From: Thermodesulfobium sp. 4217-1
GTDB lineage: Bacteria > Thermodesulfobiota > Thermodesulfobiia > Thermodesulfobiales > Thermodesulfobiaceae
Length of the DNA: 64,000 nt
Direction of reading: 5' to 3'
Assembly: GCF_039822205.1 (NCBI RefSeq)
Contig: NZ_JBAGBW010000005.1
Location: 25,689-89,688, forward strand
Shown here in pieces: positions 34,674-42,925 of this stretch. Below the pieces are notes generated by a model. The model was given only the letters and a program-made list of their open reading frames with translations, was not told the origin of the DNA and did no database searches. Position 1 is the stretch's first letter; the number at the start of each line of letters is the position of its first letter. A program made the position numbers and the translations under genes.

Positions 34674-35540
34674 CTATCTGTATTGAAATCTATAATAAAG
34701 ATATTCATAAAATAAGCTTAGAACTCCTACGACAAATACGGAGAAGACGACAAGCAAAAAACCAAGATCATATTTTGTTATGTTTAAAAAAGGTGGATTA
34801 TAAAATATATCAAAAAGCCCTATCAGACCAACGACGAAAAATGCTCCACCGCCAAAGATCAATGTCCTTGCAGCCGTTCTTTGTGCCGCAAAACGGGCAG
34901 CCTCTATAGGAAATCCAATTTTTGTTGTAATAAAACCAAAAAATGCTCCCAAAATAATCTGTGTTACCATGGTGCCAAAACCAAAGAATGCTCCTGGAAC
35001 CCAGCCCAAAAGATGCGACGGCATTGCGGGGGCTAACACGGTATATATTACCAATGCAAAAGCGCCGAAACCCCACCCCGCAATAAAACCGTGCAAAAGC
35101 GCAATCTTTACTGAAAGTTTGTGTTCTCTATCAATAGAACCCTTAACTGCCATCCTATGATGTTCGCTATCGATCTTACCAAAGTGAATATGAAATACAT
35201 TTTTAGTTCTAAAAACGTAATAGCCTCCAAATATCATAGCAAGGCCAACTAAAATATATGTGCCGTATTCAAATAAATCGGAAGATGCCAAAGGGAAAAG
35301 AGCTAAATTGGCCAGCTCACTTGCCAGTGCCCTTTGAACAGTAAAGGCAAAGGAAAAGGCAAAACCTATGATAAGACCCTTTTTTGCAGAATAGCTGCCA
35401 ACCGCATAGCTAAAAGTAATTGGCCATGTATGCTCATCAGGAGTATAGCCATGAATGACGCCAAGCAAGAAAGAGAGGGCTATTATCATGGGGACGGTGA
35501 GTTCTATATGACTGTGAAGCAAATAGCTAACAATATCCAT
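34674..35540 (-). CDS. NicO/RcnA-like polytopic membrane protein
   Basis: A 288-aa membrane protein with about 7-8 helices. LLGVIHGYTPDEHTWPITF near residue 25 and ALLHGFIAGWGFGAF near 150 are internally similar and resemble the H-x(n)-D-H motifs of NicO/RcnA nickel-cobalt transporters; a His-rich loop (HIHFGKIDSEHH) lies near 115. Ni transport for the hydrogenase is an attractive but unproved role; HupE- or TauE-like families are alternatives. No Shine-Dalgarno: the extended -10 TGTTATAAT ends 8 nt before the ATG. Confidence 0.6.
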   Translation of the reverse strand: MDIVSYLLHSHIELTVPMIIALSFLLGVIHGYTPDEHTWPITFSYAVGSYSAKKGLIIGFAFSFAFTVQRALASELANLALFPLASSDLFEYGTYILVGLAMIFGGYYVFRTKNVFHIHFGKIDSEHHRMAVKGSIDREHKLSVKIALLHGFIAGWGFGAFALVIYTVLAPAMPSHLLGWVPGAFFGFGTMVTQIILGAFFGFITTKIGFPIEAARFAAQRTAARTLIFGGGAFFVVGLIGLFDIFYNPPFLNITKYDLGFLLVVFSVFVVGVLSLFYEYLYYRFQYR

Positions 35541-35557
35541 AATTTATTATTATAACA
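35541..35557 (-). promoter_or_regulatory. Extended -10 promoter, probably leaderless
   Basis: Minus-strand TGTTATAAT (35549-35557) is a perfect extended -10 element and ends 8 nt before ATG 35540. No ribosome site is present. It abuts the terminator of the upstream gene. Confidence 0.6.
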
Positions 35558-35592
35558 AAAATCCCGCAGTAAGTTTAACTGCGGGATTTTTT
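35557..35592. terminator. Bidirectional-looking terminator downstream of the SurA-like gene
   Basis: A perfect 14-bp stem (35557-35570 with 35578-35591, core ATCCCGCAGT) with a 7-nt loop, T-rich on both strands. It lies 22 nt after the minus-strand stop at 35614. Confidence 0.88.
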
Positions 35593-35613
35593 ATCAAGAA
35601 GAGGTTAAATTAT

Positions 35614-36150
35614 CTACTTGTTTATTACTATATTATCTTGCTTCTTCAAGGAATCAACATAAGTCTGAGCTGCTTGTTGTTCTTTTTGGTTTTTAAGATA
35701 TTGTTTAATGTAGTCTTTTACTTTGTCTATAGGCACAAGATTGCCATTTTTATCTTTAAACTTATCAGAGTTCTGATTATAAAAATTTGTAACATCGGCA
35801 TCAGTTATGTCAAAGCTTTGCCCGGCAAGTTGCTTTTGCAAAAGGAAACTAACCAAAATCTGGTTCTTAGCATTGTCGATAGCCTGTATTACCTTTGGAT
35901 CACTTTCCAAACCTTCTTTTTTTGCCTCATTCAAGAGAACAACATCATCTATCAAATTATTTAAGACCGCTGTCTTAACATCAGGATTAGTTTTGTCTAC
36001 GTTAGCAGGCAAACTGTTAAGAAATGCATCAAACTGGCTCTGGGTGATATTGGTACCGTCAACGGTTGCCAAAACTTTGTCATCGGCAAAGCTAGGGTTT
36101 ACCAGAACTACAAATAACAAAAGAGAAAACAAAAGAAAAATACGCTTCAT
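35614..36150 (-). CDS. Exported SurA N-terminal-like chaperone
   Basis: A 178-aa exported protein. Residues 1-22 are a signal peptide ending at PSFA. The rest matches the SurA/PpiC N-terminal helical chaperone domain: VLATVDGTNITQSQFDAFL, then VLNNLIDDVVLLNEAKKEG. There is no peptidyl-prolyl isomerase domain, so it is a bare chaperone-like module acting outside the membrane. GGAGG precedes the ATG. It is a single-gene unit with its own terminator. Confidence 0.8.
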   Translation of the reverse strand: MKRIFLLFSLLLFVVLVNPSFADDKVLATVDGTNITQSQFDAFLNSLPANVDKTNPDVKTAVLNNLIDDVVLLNEAKKEGLESDPKVIQAIDNAKNQILVSFLLQKQLAGQSFDITDADVTNFYNQNSDKFKDKNGNLVPIDKVKDYIKQYLKNQKEQQAAQTYVDSLKKQDNIVINK

Positions 36151-36226
36151 TAAAAACCTCCAAATATTTAATTTCCTCTTTATAACTTTATGACTATTTA
36201 GTCACGATGTCAATAGTTATTTTAAG

Positions 36227-37264
36227 CTAAAACGGGAACCAATGTTTAGTCCTATTACAGACTCCACATATAGATAGCATTACAGGAACCTCCACGAGAA
36301 CGCCTACTACAGTAGCAAGAGTCGCACCAGACTGCAAGCCAAACAAAGAAATAGTCACAGCTACCGCTAATTCAAAAAAATTGCTCGCTCCTATCAAGGC
36401 TGCAGGTGAAGCTATATTGTGAGGAATTTTTAAAATTCTTGCAAGATTATACGTTAGCATAGAGTTAAAATAAACCTGAATGAGTATAGGTATTGCGATG
36501 AGTATTATAACAAACCAATTTTCTAAAATTACATCGCCCTGAAATGCAAATATAATGATAAGAGTAGCAAGAAGCGCTAAGATTGTAACTGGCTTAAAAA
36601 AATTAAGATACTTTGTGTAGAACCAATCTTCTCCAAACGATCTTATCAAGATACTCCTTGAAATATATCCTGCTACTAAAGGGATAACTATATACAGCAA
36701 TACAGATACTATCAAAACATCGTCAGGAACGATTATATTTGATACGCCGAGAAGGAACATTACAATTGGTGCAAAGAGAACCAGCATTAAGAGATCGTTT
36801 ACTGCTACTTGAACCAATGTGTATGCAGGATCCCCATCTGTAAGATAGCTCCATACAAAGACCATTGCAGTGCAGGGCGCAGCAGCTAAAATTATCGTGC
36901 CAGCCAAAAACTCATTGGCCATTATCGGACCAATGAAACCTATAAAGATATGCTTAAAAAATAACCAGCCAAGAAATGCCATTGAAAAAGGCTTTACCAT
37001 CCAGTTTACAAATAAGGTCAATAAAAGACCTTTTGGCTTATTGCCTATCTTCAATACTGCAGAAAAGTCGATTTTCAGCATCATCGGGTATATCATCAGC
37101 CAAATTAATATTGCAATAGGCAAATTTACATGGCTAATTTCAAGTGAACTTAATCTACCGAATAATTCAGGAAATGCCTTACCAAGAAAAATCCCTATAA
37201 AAATACAAGCAAAAACCCAAACTGTAAGATATTTTTCAAAAAAGTCCATTCTTTTTTCTTTCAC
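36227..37264 (-). CDS. acr3: Acr3-type arsenite exporter
   Basis: A 345-aa membrane transporter with ten helices. The signature AAAPCTAMVFVWSYL (with the essential Cys) is that of Acr3, and NEFLAGTIIL, VNDLLMLVLF and IGASNFFELAVA fit too. It expels arsenite from the cytoplasm. I start it at GTG 37264, 6 nt after AAGGAGG; a start at 37285 would precede that site. No arsR or arsC is adjacent, so regulation is not visible. Confidence 0.92.
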   Translation of the reverse strand: MKEKRMDFFEKYLTVWVFACIFIGIFLGKAFPELFGRLSSLEISHVNLPIAILIWLMIYPMMLKIDFSAVLKIGNKPKGLLLTLFVNWMVKPFSMAFLGWLFFKHIFIGFIGPIMANEFLAGTIILAAAPCTAMVFVWSYLTDGDPAYTLVQVAVNDLLMLVLFAPIVMFLLGVSNIIVPDDVLIVSVLLYIVIPLVAGYISRSILIRSFGEDWFYTKYLNFFKPVTILALLATLIIIFAFQGDVILENWFVIILIAIPILIQVYFNSMLTYNLARILKIPHNIASPAALIGASNFFELAVAVTISLFGLQSGATLATVVGVLVEVPVMLSICGVCNRTKHWFPF

Positions 37265-37607
37265 GGAAGACCTCCTTAAATTCAAAACTATACTATATTT
37301 ATTTAGTATATAATTTATTCTATTAGTTTATTATAATTTAGTCAAGTATTGAAAACTATTTTGTTCTATCTAATTTTGGGCAGAATTAAATTAAATTTAA
37401 CAAAGATTGATCAATGCATTATTCAATAGAAGAAGGTCTAAAAACAAAAGGTCAAATTGTATTTTTTATTTGTAACAGTCAACATTATATCGCTATGAGT
37501 ACAATATAACGTTTTAATGCCAAAAAGCGGCAGCTAAATGCGCTGAACTAAAATCACAAATACACGCAGAAGCATCATTGATTTAAGAAGAAAAAACAGA
37601 AGAAAAA
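37265..37607. other. Intergenic region between acr3 and tRNA-fMet
   Basis: About 340 AT-rich bases. Nothing convincing was found apart from a T-rich stretch on the minus strand just after the tRNA (37581-37607) that may end its transcript. A 31-codon frame at 37414 has no ribosome site. Confidence 0.45.
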
Positions 37608-37684
37608 TGGTTGCGGGGGGAGGATTTGAACCTCCGACCTTCGGGTTATGAGCCCGACGAGCTTCCAAACTGCTCTACCCCGCG
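37608..37684 (-). tRNA. Initiator tRNA-fMet (CAT)
   Basis: A 77-nt tRNA on the minus strand with the CCA encoded (TGG at 37608-37610 on the plus strand). The anticodon CAT is at 37648-37650. The acceptor begins CGCGGGG and ends CCCCGCA, leaving a C1-A72 mismatch, and the anticodon stem has three G-C pairs (GGG/CCC): both mark the initiator. Isolated single gene. Confidence 0.96.
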
Positions 37685-37957
37685 TCAACACATTACTATT
37701 TAAACACAAAAAATTACAATTTGCAAGTGTTATCTAAACATTGGATTATAAAAAAATTATATTTTTTCCTTTTTATGCATTAATAAAGATTTATCTGTAA
37801 TTAATTGCCACTAAAAAAATGCCAAAATGAAATAATATAAATATTAACTAAAATTGTTAAGATTAACTTATCGTATTATAAGCTAATCTTATTTTATAAA
37901 TTAACGCACAAAATATATAATTAAAATGCTACAGAATTTTATTAGTTAGGGGGAAAT
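37685..37957. other. Upstream region of tRNA-fMet and the MFS gene
   Basis: About 270 AT-rich bases. A weak minus-strand pair TTGCAA (37721-37726) and TTAAAT (37698-37703), 17 bp apart, may be the tRNA promoter. AGGGGGAA precedes the MFS start. Nothing else was seen. Confidence 0.4.
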
Positions 37958-39262
37958 ATGGACAAGATCTTAGAAAACAAAAGCAGTTACTTGTATTTAG
38001 TACTTATCGCTGCTTGGCTGGGATGGGTTTTCGACGGAATGGATGCAATGCTTTACAACATCGTTATGTTCCCAGCGATTCATGAACTCTTAGGTGCAAG
38101 CGCTACAAGAGCAGAAATCGGGTATTTCGGCGGACTGGTAATGTCCTGTACACTGTTAGGTGCAGCTTTGGGGGGTATTTTATTTGGCATACTTGCCGAC
38201 TATATTGGAAGGGTAAAGGTGCTACTACTTACCATACTCACATACTCTTTGATGACAGGCCTTTCAGGATTCGCACACAGCTGGCAAGAATTAGCGGTTT
38301 ACAGAGGACTTACTGGATTTGGAATCGGCGGGGAATGGGCGGTAGGAGCAGTTTTACTTGCTGAAACATGGCCCGATATAAAAAGAACTTTTGCTGGCAG
38401 CTTTATGCAAATGGGTTGGCCAGTTGGTTTCTTTCTTGCTGCAGCTATAAATTTCTTAGTAGGAACACATGGTTGGCGTGTTGTCTTTTTTGTAGGAGCA
38501 TTTCCAGCACTTTTAACATTACTGTTGAGAGTCAAACTTAGAGAACCAGAAAAATGGGTAAAAGATCATGCCAGAAGATGTGAGCTAAAATTAAGCAACA
38601 AATATGAAACAGAAGAAGATAAGGAATATTGTCATTTTACATTCAATCTTCTTTTTAGCAAAAAGTACATAAAATTCACCATAATAGGTTTTCTTCTTTC
38701 AGCAGTCGCCCTCTTTGGAGTATGGGGAGCTACTTATTGGATACCTGCAATAGTTGAAACCCTTGCAAAATCTTCAGGAGTTCCTGAAAGCGCGATCCAC
38801 GGCAGAGTGTTTCTCGCAATTACGCTGCTAAACGTTGGCGCGATAATCGGCGCACTATCTTTTTGGCCAATCGCGAACAAGTTTGGCAGGAAGGGAGCAT
38901 TTTTATTATATTTTCTCACAGGGCTTATATTGATACCACCTATTTATATAAACGCCAAAGACTTTAATCTATTTCTCTTGTTAGTGCCTGTGATTGGTTT
39001 TATCGGTAATGGCGTATTTTCAGGATTCCCCGTGTACCTTCCAGAGCTATTCCCCACTAAGATGAGGGCTACCGCTCAAACCACATGTTACAACGGTGCA
39101 AGGCTGATAACAATACTCAGCCCTCTTTTTACAGGACTACTCATTGGATTTTATCACGGTAACTTCTCTTATGCAGCAGCCACAATAATGGCAGTATACG
39201 TAATAGGTCTAATTACACTTATATTTGCGCCAGAAACCAAGGGAAGGACCCTGCCAGAATAG
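37958..39262 (+). CDS. MFS transporter of the acid/sugar symporter type (12 TM)
   Basis: A 434-aa transporter with about 12 helices. WVFDGMDAMLYNIVMFPAI in helix 1, the motif A loop GILADYIGRVKVLL, the RGLTGFGIGGEWAVGAVLLAE segment and the central motif ANKFGRKGAF fit the organic-acid/aromatic-acid:proton symporter families. The direction is probably uptake of an organic acid; the substrate is not identifiable. AGGGGGA precedes the ATG. The next gene is convergent, with stops adjacent at 39262 and 39263. Confidence 0.86.
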   Translation: MDKILENKSSYLYLVLIAAWLGWVFDGMDAMLYNIVMFPAIHELLGASATRAEIGYFGGLVMSCTLLGAALGGILFGILADYIGRVKVLLLTILTYSLMTGLSGFAHSWQELAVYRGLTGFGIGGEWAVGAVLLAETWPDIKRTFAGSFMQMGWPVGFFLAAAINFLVGTHGWRVVFFVGAFPALLTLLLRVKLREPEKWVKDHARRCELKLSNKYETEEDKEYCHFTFNLLFSKKYIKFTIIGFLLSAVALFGVWGATYWIPAIVETLAKSSGVPESAIHGRVFLAITLLNVGAIIGALSFWPIANKFGRKGAFLLYFLTGLILIPPIYINAKDFNLFLLLVPVIGFIGNGVFSGFPVYLPELFPTKMRATAQTTCYNGARLITILSPLFTGLLIGFYHGNFSYAAATIMAVYVIGLITLIFAPETKGRTLPE

Positions 39263-39544
39263 CTACCTGCCATATTTCTCATTGCATCTTCTCAGGCAAT
39301 TAGAAAGCTCTAATTCGCAATCGTTCTTGCAGCTTTCGCGCTCATCAATGGGCGCAAAGCTGCAGATTGTTCTGCAGTTCCAATGAAGATGACAGCCCAT
39401 TTGACACCTATCGTATTCACTTGATGTAACAGTAAAAAAATTATTTGCAGAATTTCTAACAGAGTTAATCTGAAAAAGAAAAAAGGCAATTACAATTGAT
39501 AAAATAAATATCAATATAAACAATGCAATATTTGCTGGTTTCAA
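39263..39544 (-). CDS. Cys-rich single-pass membrane protein
   Basis: A 93-aa protein with one N-terminal membrane helix (about 6-24) and a Cys-rich tail: CQMGCHLHWNCRTIC, then CKNDC and CLRRC, with paired C-x3-C spacings. The tail is probably outside the membrane. It could bind a metal or form disulfides; no family is recognised. The start is TTG with AGGGGG 9-10 nt upstream. It abuts the MFS gene tail-to-tail. Confidence 0.62.
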   Translation of the reverse strand: MKPANIALFILIFILSIVIAFFLFQINSVRNSANNFFTVTSSEYDRCQMGCHLHWNCRTICSFAPIDERESCKNDCELELSNCLRRCNEKYGR

Positions 39545-39714
39545 CTTAGTGCCCCCTTAATTCTTTACGCTATTAGATTTTAACACAAAACTTTAGAAAC
39601 TTAATATAACAACATACTTATTATTCAGCATTTCTCCTACAATCTTGGAGGATTTGGTATACAAAAATAGATAATTATTTTATAAAACATTTATTTTTTA
39701 TTAACTTTAATGTG

Positions 39715-39751
39715 TGCTACAATTTACACCAAAACCTTAATGTTTTAAGGT
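39715..39751 (+). promoter_or_regulatory. Extended -10 promoter with operator-like palindrome
   Basis: TGCTACAAT (39715-39723) is an extended -10 element. Transcription would start near 39730, just before the perfect palindrome ACCTTAA-TGTT-TTAAGGT (39734-39751). A bound repressor would block the start of the CGGC gene. Confidence 0.55.
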
Positions 39752-39775
39752 AAAAATGTAAATTGGAGGAGAAAA

Positions 39776-40153
39776 ATGAAAAAAATCGCTATCTTATCAT
39801 GTCAACTGATTAGGAGTCAAAATCTTTGTCCTGCCGACACGAAGTGTTTGACAGCCCTAATGAGAAGAGAAGGTTGGTTTGATAGGTATAAGGATGAAGA
39901 GGCACACCTTCTTGGCATAATGGATTGTGGAGGATGCAGCGGCGACAGAGTAGTCTGTGCACTTACTCTATTAAAAATGCAGCTTGACGCATTAAAAGAA
40001 GGTATTGACACGCTGTTTATAGCTACATGTATTATGAATTTTTGTCCTTATAGAGATGAAATAATAGCTACTGCAAAAGAAAAATCAGGAGTAGAAGTGA
40101 TTGTGGGAACACACAAATATGCGCTCCCACAAATCTTTAAAAGTTCAACCTAA
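39776..40153 (+). CDS. CGGC-domain protein
   Basis: A 125-aa protein of the CGGC family (PF08821 as I recall). The N-terminal AILSCQ, the core GIMDCGGCSGDRVV (Cys50, Cys53 region) and the late FIATCIMNFCPY make a set of conserved cysteines likely to bind a metal or cluster. Function of the family is unknown. GGAGGAG precedes the ATG. It is expressed alone behind a promoter and palindrome, suggesting specific control. Confidence 0.82.
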   Translation: MKKIAILSCQLIRSQNLCPADTKCLTALMRREGWFDRYKDEEAHLLGIMDCGGCSGDRVVCALTLLKMQLDALKEGIDTLFIATCIMNFCPYRDEIIATAKEKSGVEVIVGTHKYALPQIFKSST

Positions 40154-40179
40154 AACCTACCCCTGATTTATTTACACTA

Positions 40180-40641
40180 TCAAACAAATTTTTTAAATAA
40201 GCGCCCTATCAAACAATTAAATTTGTTGGGCTTAGATTCTTTTTTTTCAGAATCAGAACCTTTTACTTTGCCAAGTATTACGTCGATAATTTTTGTTAAA
40301 AGTCCAATTTTAAATTTGTATCCTCCCAGATCCGCTATAATTCTCTTTGAGGAATTAAGTGAGTCGGAAAAAAAGCCAATAATACTGTCGATTTTCGATA
40401 AAATGGATATAGAATTGTCCGACAGGCCCTCAAAAGACTTTTTAAGTTCAGGATACAATTCATCAGAAAATTTTCTAAAGGAGTTAATAGTATCCCTTGT
40501 TTCAACCAAAACCTGATCAAGCGTTGTAACTGACCTTTTCAATTCTTTAATTAGGGCCACAATATTAAAAATCCACCAACCTATTAACCCTACTAAAATA
40601 GCTGCAAGTATAAAGATAAGAAATTGAAATAGACTCATCAT
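40180..40641 (-). CDS. DUF948-like membrane-anchored coiled-coil protein
   Basis: A 153-aa protein with an N-terminal membrane helix (about 5-27) and a coiled-coil region full of regularly spaced hydrophobics (VTTLDQVLVETRDTINSFR). This is the layout of the DUF948 family found next to YtxH. The C-terminal tail is basic. It overlaps the YtxH gene by 4 nt, so the pair is translated together. The role is probably structural or stress related. Confidence 0.72.
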   Translation of the reverse strand: MMSLFQFLIFILAAILVGLIGWWIFNIVALIKELKRSVTTLDQVLVETRDTINSFRKFSDELYPELKKSFEGLSDNSISILSKIDSIIGFFSDSLNSSKRIIADLGGYKFKIGLLTKIIDVILGKVKGSDSEKKESKPNKFNCLIGRLFKKFV

Positions 40642-41060
40642 TCAACCTTCGATGGCTTTTCTTCTTGTACTGTCGCAGTGTTTTGCTTATCATCTTCGGG
40701 TTTATTGTCTTTTGTCTGAGAAGTAGTATTGTCATCTTCCCCCAAAAATTCACTGAAATCATCGTCAATTTCAGTATTCACCAGGTCCTCAGCCTCTCTT
40801 GCGCTCTTTAAAATATCGTTAACAGAATCTATTTTCTCTTGAATCACTTGCTTTGCCTTTGTAGCCCATTGACCAGAAACACCAGAAAGATCAGACATAA
40901 CATCTTCTGCCTGATCCCTGAGCTTCGTTAGCTCATCAACAATATAGGTTCTGGTTTCTTCGCCAGACTTTGGTGCAACAAACAGACCTGCCACAGAACC
41001 AACTATTGCTCCAAAAAGCAAACCCAAGGTAAAACTCGCCATATTATTAGAATTTTTCAT
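40638..41060 (-). CDS. YtxH-domain envelope stress protein
   Basis: A 140-aa protein with the YtxH motif: FTLGLLFGAIVGSVAGLFVAP followed by KSGEETR. A coiled segment comes next and the last 45 residues are acidic and low complexity. I start it at ATG 41060, 6 nt after AAGGAGG; the longer frame begins inside that site. It leads a two-gene operon with the DUF948-like gene and is divergent from plsC. Confidence 0.82.
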   Translation of the reverse strand: MKNSNNMASFTLGLLFGAIVGSVAGLFVAPKSGEETRTYIVDELTKLRDQAEDVMSDLSGVSGQWATKAKQVIQEKIDSVNDILKSAREAEDLVNTEIDDDFSEFLGEDDNTTSQTKDNKPEDDKQNTATVQEEKPSKVE

Positions 41061-41072
41061 CTTACAACCTCC

Positions 41073-41101
41073 TTTCAAGGTTTATAAACATATATTATAA
41101 T
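41073..41101 (+). promoter_or_regulatory. Promoter of plsC, probably leaderless
   Basis: TATAAT at 41096-41101 ends 8 nt before the plsC ATG at 41110; a weak TTTCAA at 41073-41078 lies 17 bp upstream. No ribosome site precedes the gene. Confidence 0.5.
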
Positions 41102-41109
41102 TTATTATC

Positions 41110-41811
41110 ATGAAATACATAAGAGGAATATTTGCATTTATATATATGATATTCAGTACTTTCACAATAATATTATATTCACTATATTTACACAGGTATC
41201 CAAAAATAAAAAGAGTCTCATTTGCAGCCGCTGCTCCAAAGTATTGGTTTGCCCCTCTTTTTTTTATACTTGGAATAAAGGTTAAATTAACGATAAAAGA
41301 AGAGCTCCCCCCTTCTCCTGTGTTATTTTTTTCAACCCATAGAGGAAACTTAGATATCCCCCTTCTCTCTTCTACCCTGCCTGGAGGCGTAACATATCTT
41401 TCAAAAGAGGAGCTTTTTTCTCTGCCAATCCTAAATATCATATTACACACAATAGGCTCTATTCCCATAAAAAGAGAAAACGCAAAAAACGCCATAGAAT
41501 CTTTAAAGGAAACTGCCAAGCTATTAAGGGACAATATAAACGTAGTAATTTTTCCAGAAGGGACCAGAACAGTTGACGGCAAGATTGGAACCATAAAAAG
41601 AGGAGGACTAATCCTGGCAAAGAACTCAAATATCCCGATTGTGCCCGTAATTATAAAAGATGGATTCAAAGTTTACCCAAAAAAAAGTTTTTTCCCAAAT
41701 TCTGGCACAGTAGAGATAATTGTTGAGAAGCCGATTTTGCCTGAAAGATATACGTCAAAGGAACTTGCCAACATCATTAGCCAAACCTATAAATCACACA
41801 TTGACGCATAA
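41110..41811 (+). CDS. plsC: 1-acyl-sn-glycerol-3-phosphate acyltransferase, PlsC
   Basis: A 233-aa membrane-associated acyltransferase. The catalytic H-x4-D is in STHRGNLDIP near residue 78, and VIFPEGTRT near 150 is the substrate motif. Two N-terminal hydrophobic segments anchor it. It makes phosphatidic acid from lysophosphatidic acid. It has no Shine-Dalgarno and probably starts from a leaderless mRNA. The next gene is 66 nt downstream. Confidence 0.88.
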   Translation: MKYIRGIFAFIYMIFSTFTIILYSLYLHRYPKIKRVSFAAAAPKYWFAPLFFILGIKVKLTIKEELPPSPVLFFSTHRGNLDIPLLSSTLPGGVTYLSKEELFSLPILNIILHTIGSIPIKRENAKNAIESLKETAKLLRDNINVVIFPEGTRTVDGKIGTIKRGGLILAKNSNIPIVPVIIKDGFKVYPKKSFFPNSGTVEIIVEKPILPERYTSKELANIISQTYKSHIDA

Positions 41812-41877
41812 AAGGTGATATCATTTAGTTTAGTACGCCCTTAAAAAATAAACAAAAATTGTCAAGGGGGAATATCA

Positions 41878-42249
41878 ATGAAAGTAAAAGACATTATGAC
41901 TACTGATGTCCTGATAGTAGGAGATTCTGCTAATATATCAGATGCCATAGAGTTTATGAAAGAAAAGAGGGTCAGATCGCTAATAGTCGACAGACATAGT
42001 GACAAAGATAGCTATGGAATAGTGACAACAAGCGATATTGTTTTTAAGACTATTGGCAAGAAAGAAAACTTAAAATCGGTAAAAATTGAAAAAATAATGA
42101 CTAAACCAGTCGTCTCTATTAGCTCAAGCTCAAGCCTTAAAAAGGCTGCAGACATGATGGCAAATTTAAAAGTTACGCATCTTCCTGTAATAGACAAAAA
42201 TCAGTTAGTTGGGATAATATCCAATATTGATATATTATATAATTTATAA
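41878..42249 (+). CDS. CBS-domain-pair protein
   Basis: A 123-aa protein made of one Bateman pair of CBS domains: MKVKDIMTTDVLIVG at the start and IEKIMTKPVVSIS near residue 72. CBS pairs bind adenine nucleotides and sense energy state. No effector domain is fused. AAGGGGGA precedes the ATG. It ends 15 nt from the convergent rhomboid gene. Confidence 0.9.
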   Translation: MKVKDIMTTDVLIVGDSANISDAIEFMKEKRVRSLIVDRHSDKDSYGIVTTSDIVFKTIGKKENLKSVKIEKIMTKPVVSISSSSSLKKAADMMANLKVTHLPVIDKNQLVGIISNIDILYNL

Positions 42250-42263
42250 ATATTTATATAGCA

Positions 42264-42905
42264 TTAAACTACTTGGCTGATTCTTTTTGGCTCAAATCTC
42301 CTAAACATTAGACCAATGATAATGCCAGAGGAAAAGCCCGTAATATGTGCAAAAAACGCTACATTCGTTGTCTGAGCAAAAAGCCCGATAAACGCTGAGA
42401 CATCCTGTCCTACAAACCACAATATAAGCCATGCAAAAGCGGGCAAAGAAAATATGAGAGGGATAAACCCTAACAATAAGAGAGTCTTGATTTTTGCACG
42501 AGGGAAAAAAATTAAATAAGCGCCCAAAACTCCCGAGATAGAACCTGACGCACCAATTATACCAGCATTGGTGCTCATAAATGTCGCTTGACCAATGGCA
42601 GCAAGGGCACCAAACAAGAGATAGAAAAACAAGAACTTAAAATGACCCAACTTGTCCTCTACGTTATTGCCAAATACGTGCAAAAACCACATATTTCCGA
42701 AAATGTGTAAAAAATTAGCGTGTAAAAATTGATATGTAATCAAATTTATACTTATAGAGTCGCTTGATAATTTATATGAAAAAAGACTATTTAGCATGTG
42801 ACCGCTAATGTTGTCCAAAACAAAAACTATACAGTTTATCATAATCAAAATGTATGTTATCCATGGAAATGACCAAGAATATACATTATCCCACAAAGGA
42901 AACAT
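42264..42905 (-). CDS. Rhomboid-family intramembrane serine protease
   Basis: A 213-aa protein with six or seven membrane helices. The catalytic Ser120 is in IIGASGSISGVLGAY, the partner His187 is in FFAHITGFSSG, and HANFLHIFGNMWFL is the conserved rhomboid loop. It cleaves membrane-protein substrates within the bilayer. GGAGG precedes the ATG. It is 20 nt downstream of the HU-like gene. Confidence 0.93.
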   Translation of the reverse strand: MFPLWDNVYSWSFPWITYILIMINCIVFVLDNISGHMLNSLFSYKLSSDSISINLITYQFLHANFLHIFGNMWFLHVFGNNVEDKLGHFKFLFFYLLFGALAAIGQATFMSTNAGIIGASGSISGVLGAYLIFFPRAKIKTLLLLGFIPLIFSLPAFAWLILWFVGQDVSAFIGLFAQTTNVAFFAHITGFSSGIIIGLMFRRFEPKRISQVV

Positions 42906-42925
42906 TTATTGCCTCCAGATTAAAT

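Noticed and set aside
37414..37509. A 31-codon frame between acr3 and tRNA-fMet
   Set aside because: It has no ribosome site, no promoter at proper distance and an unremarkable sequence.
40638..41078. Longer YtxH frame starting before the Shine-Dalgarno
   Set aside because: Its first codons are the ribosome site itself (AAGGAGG).
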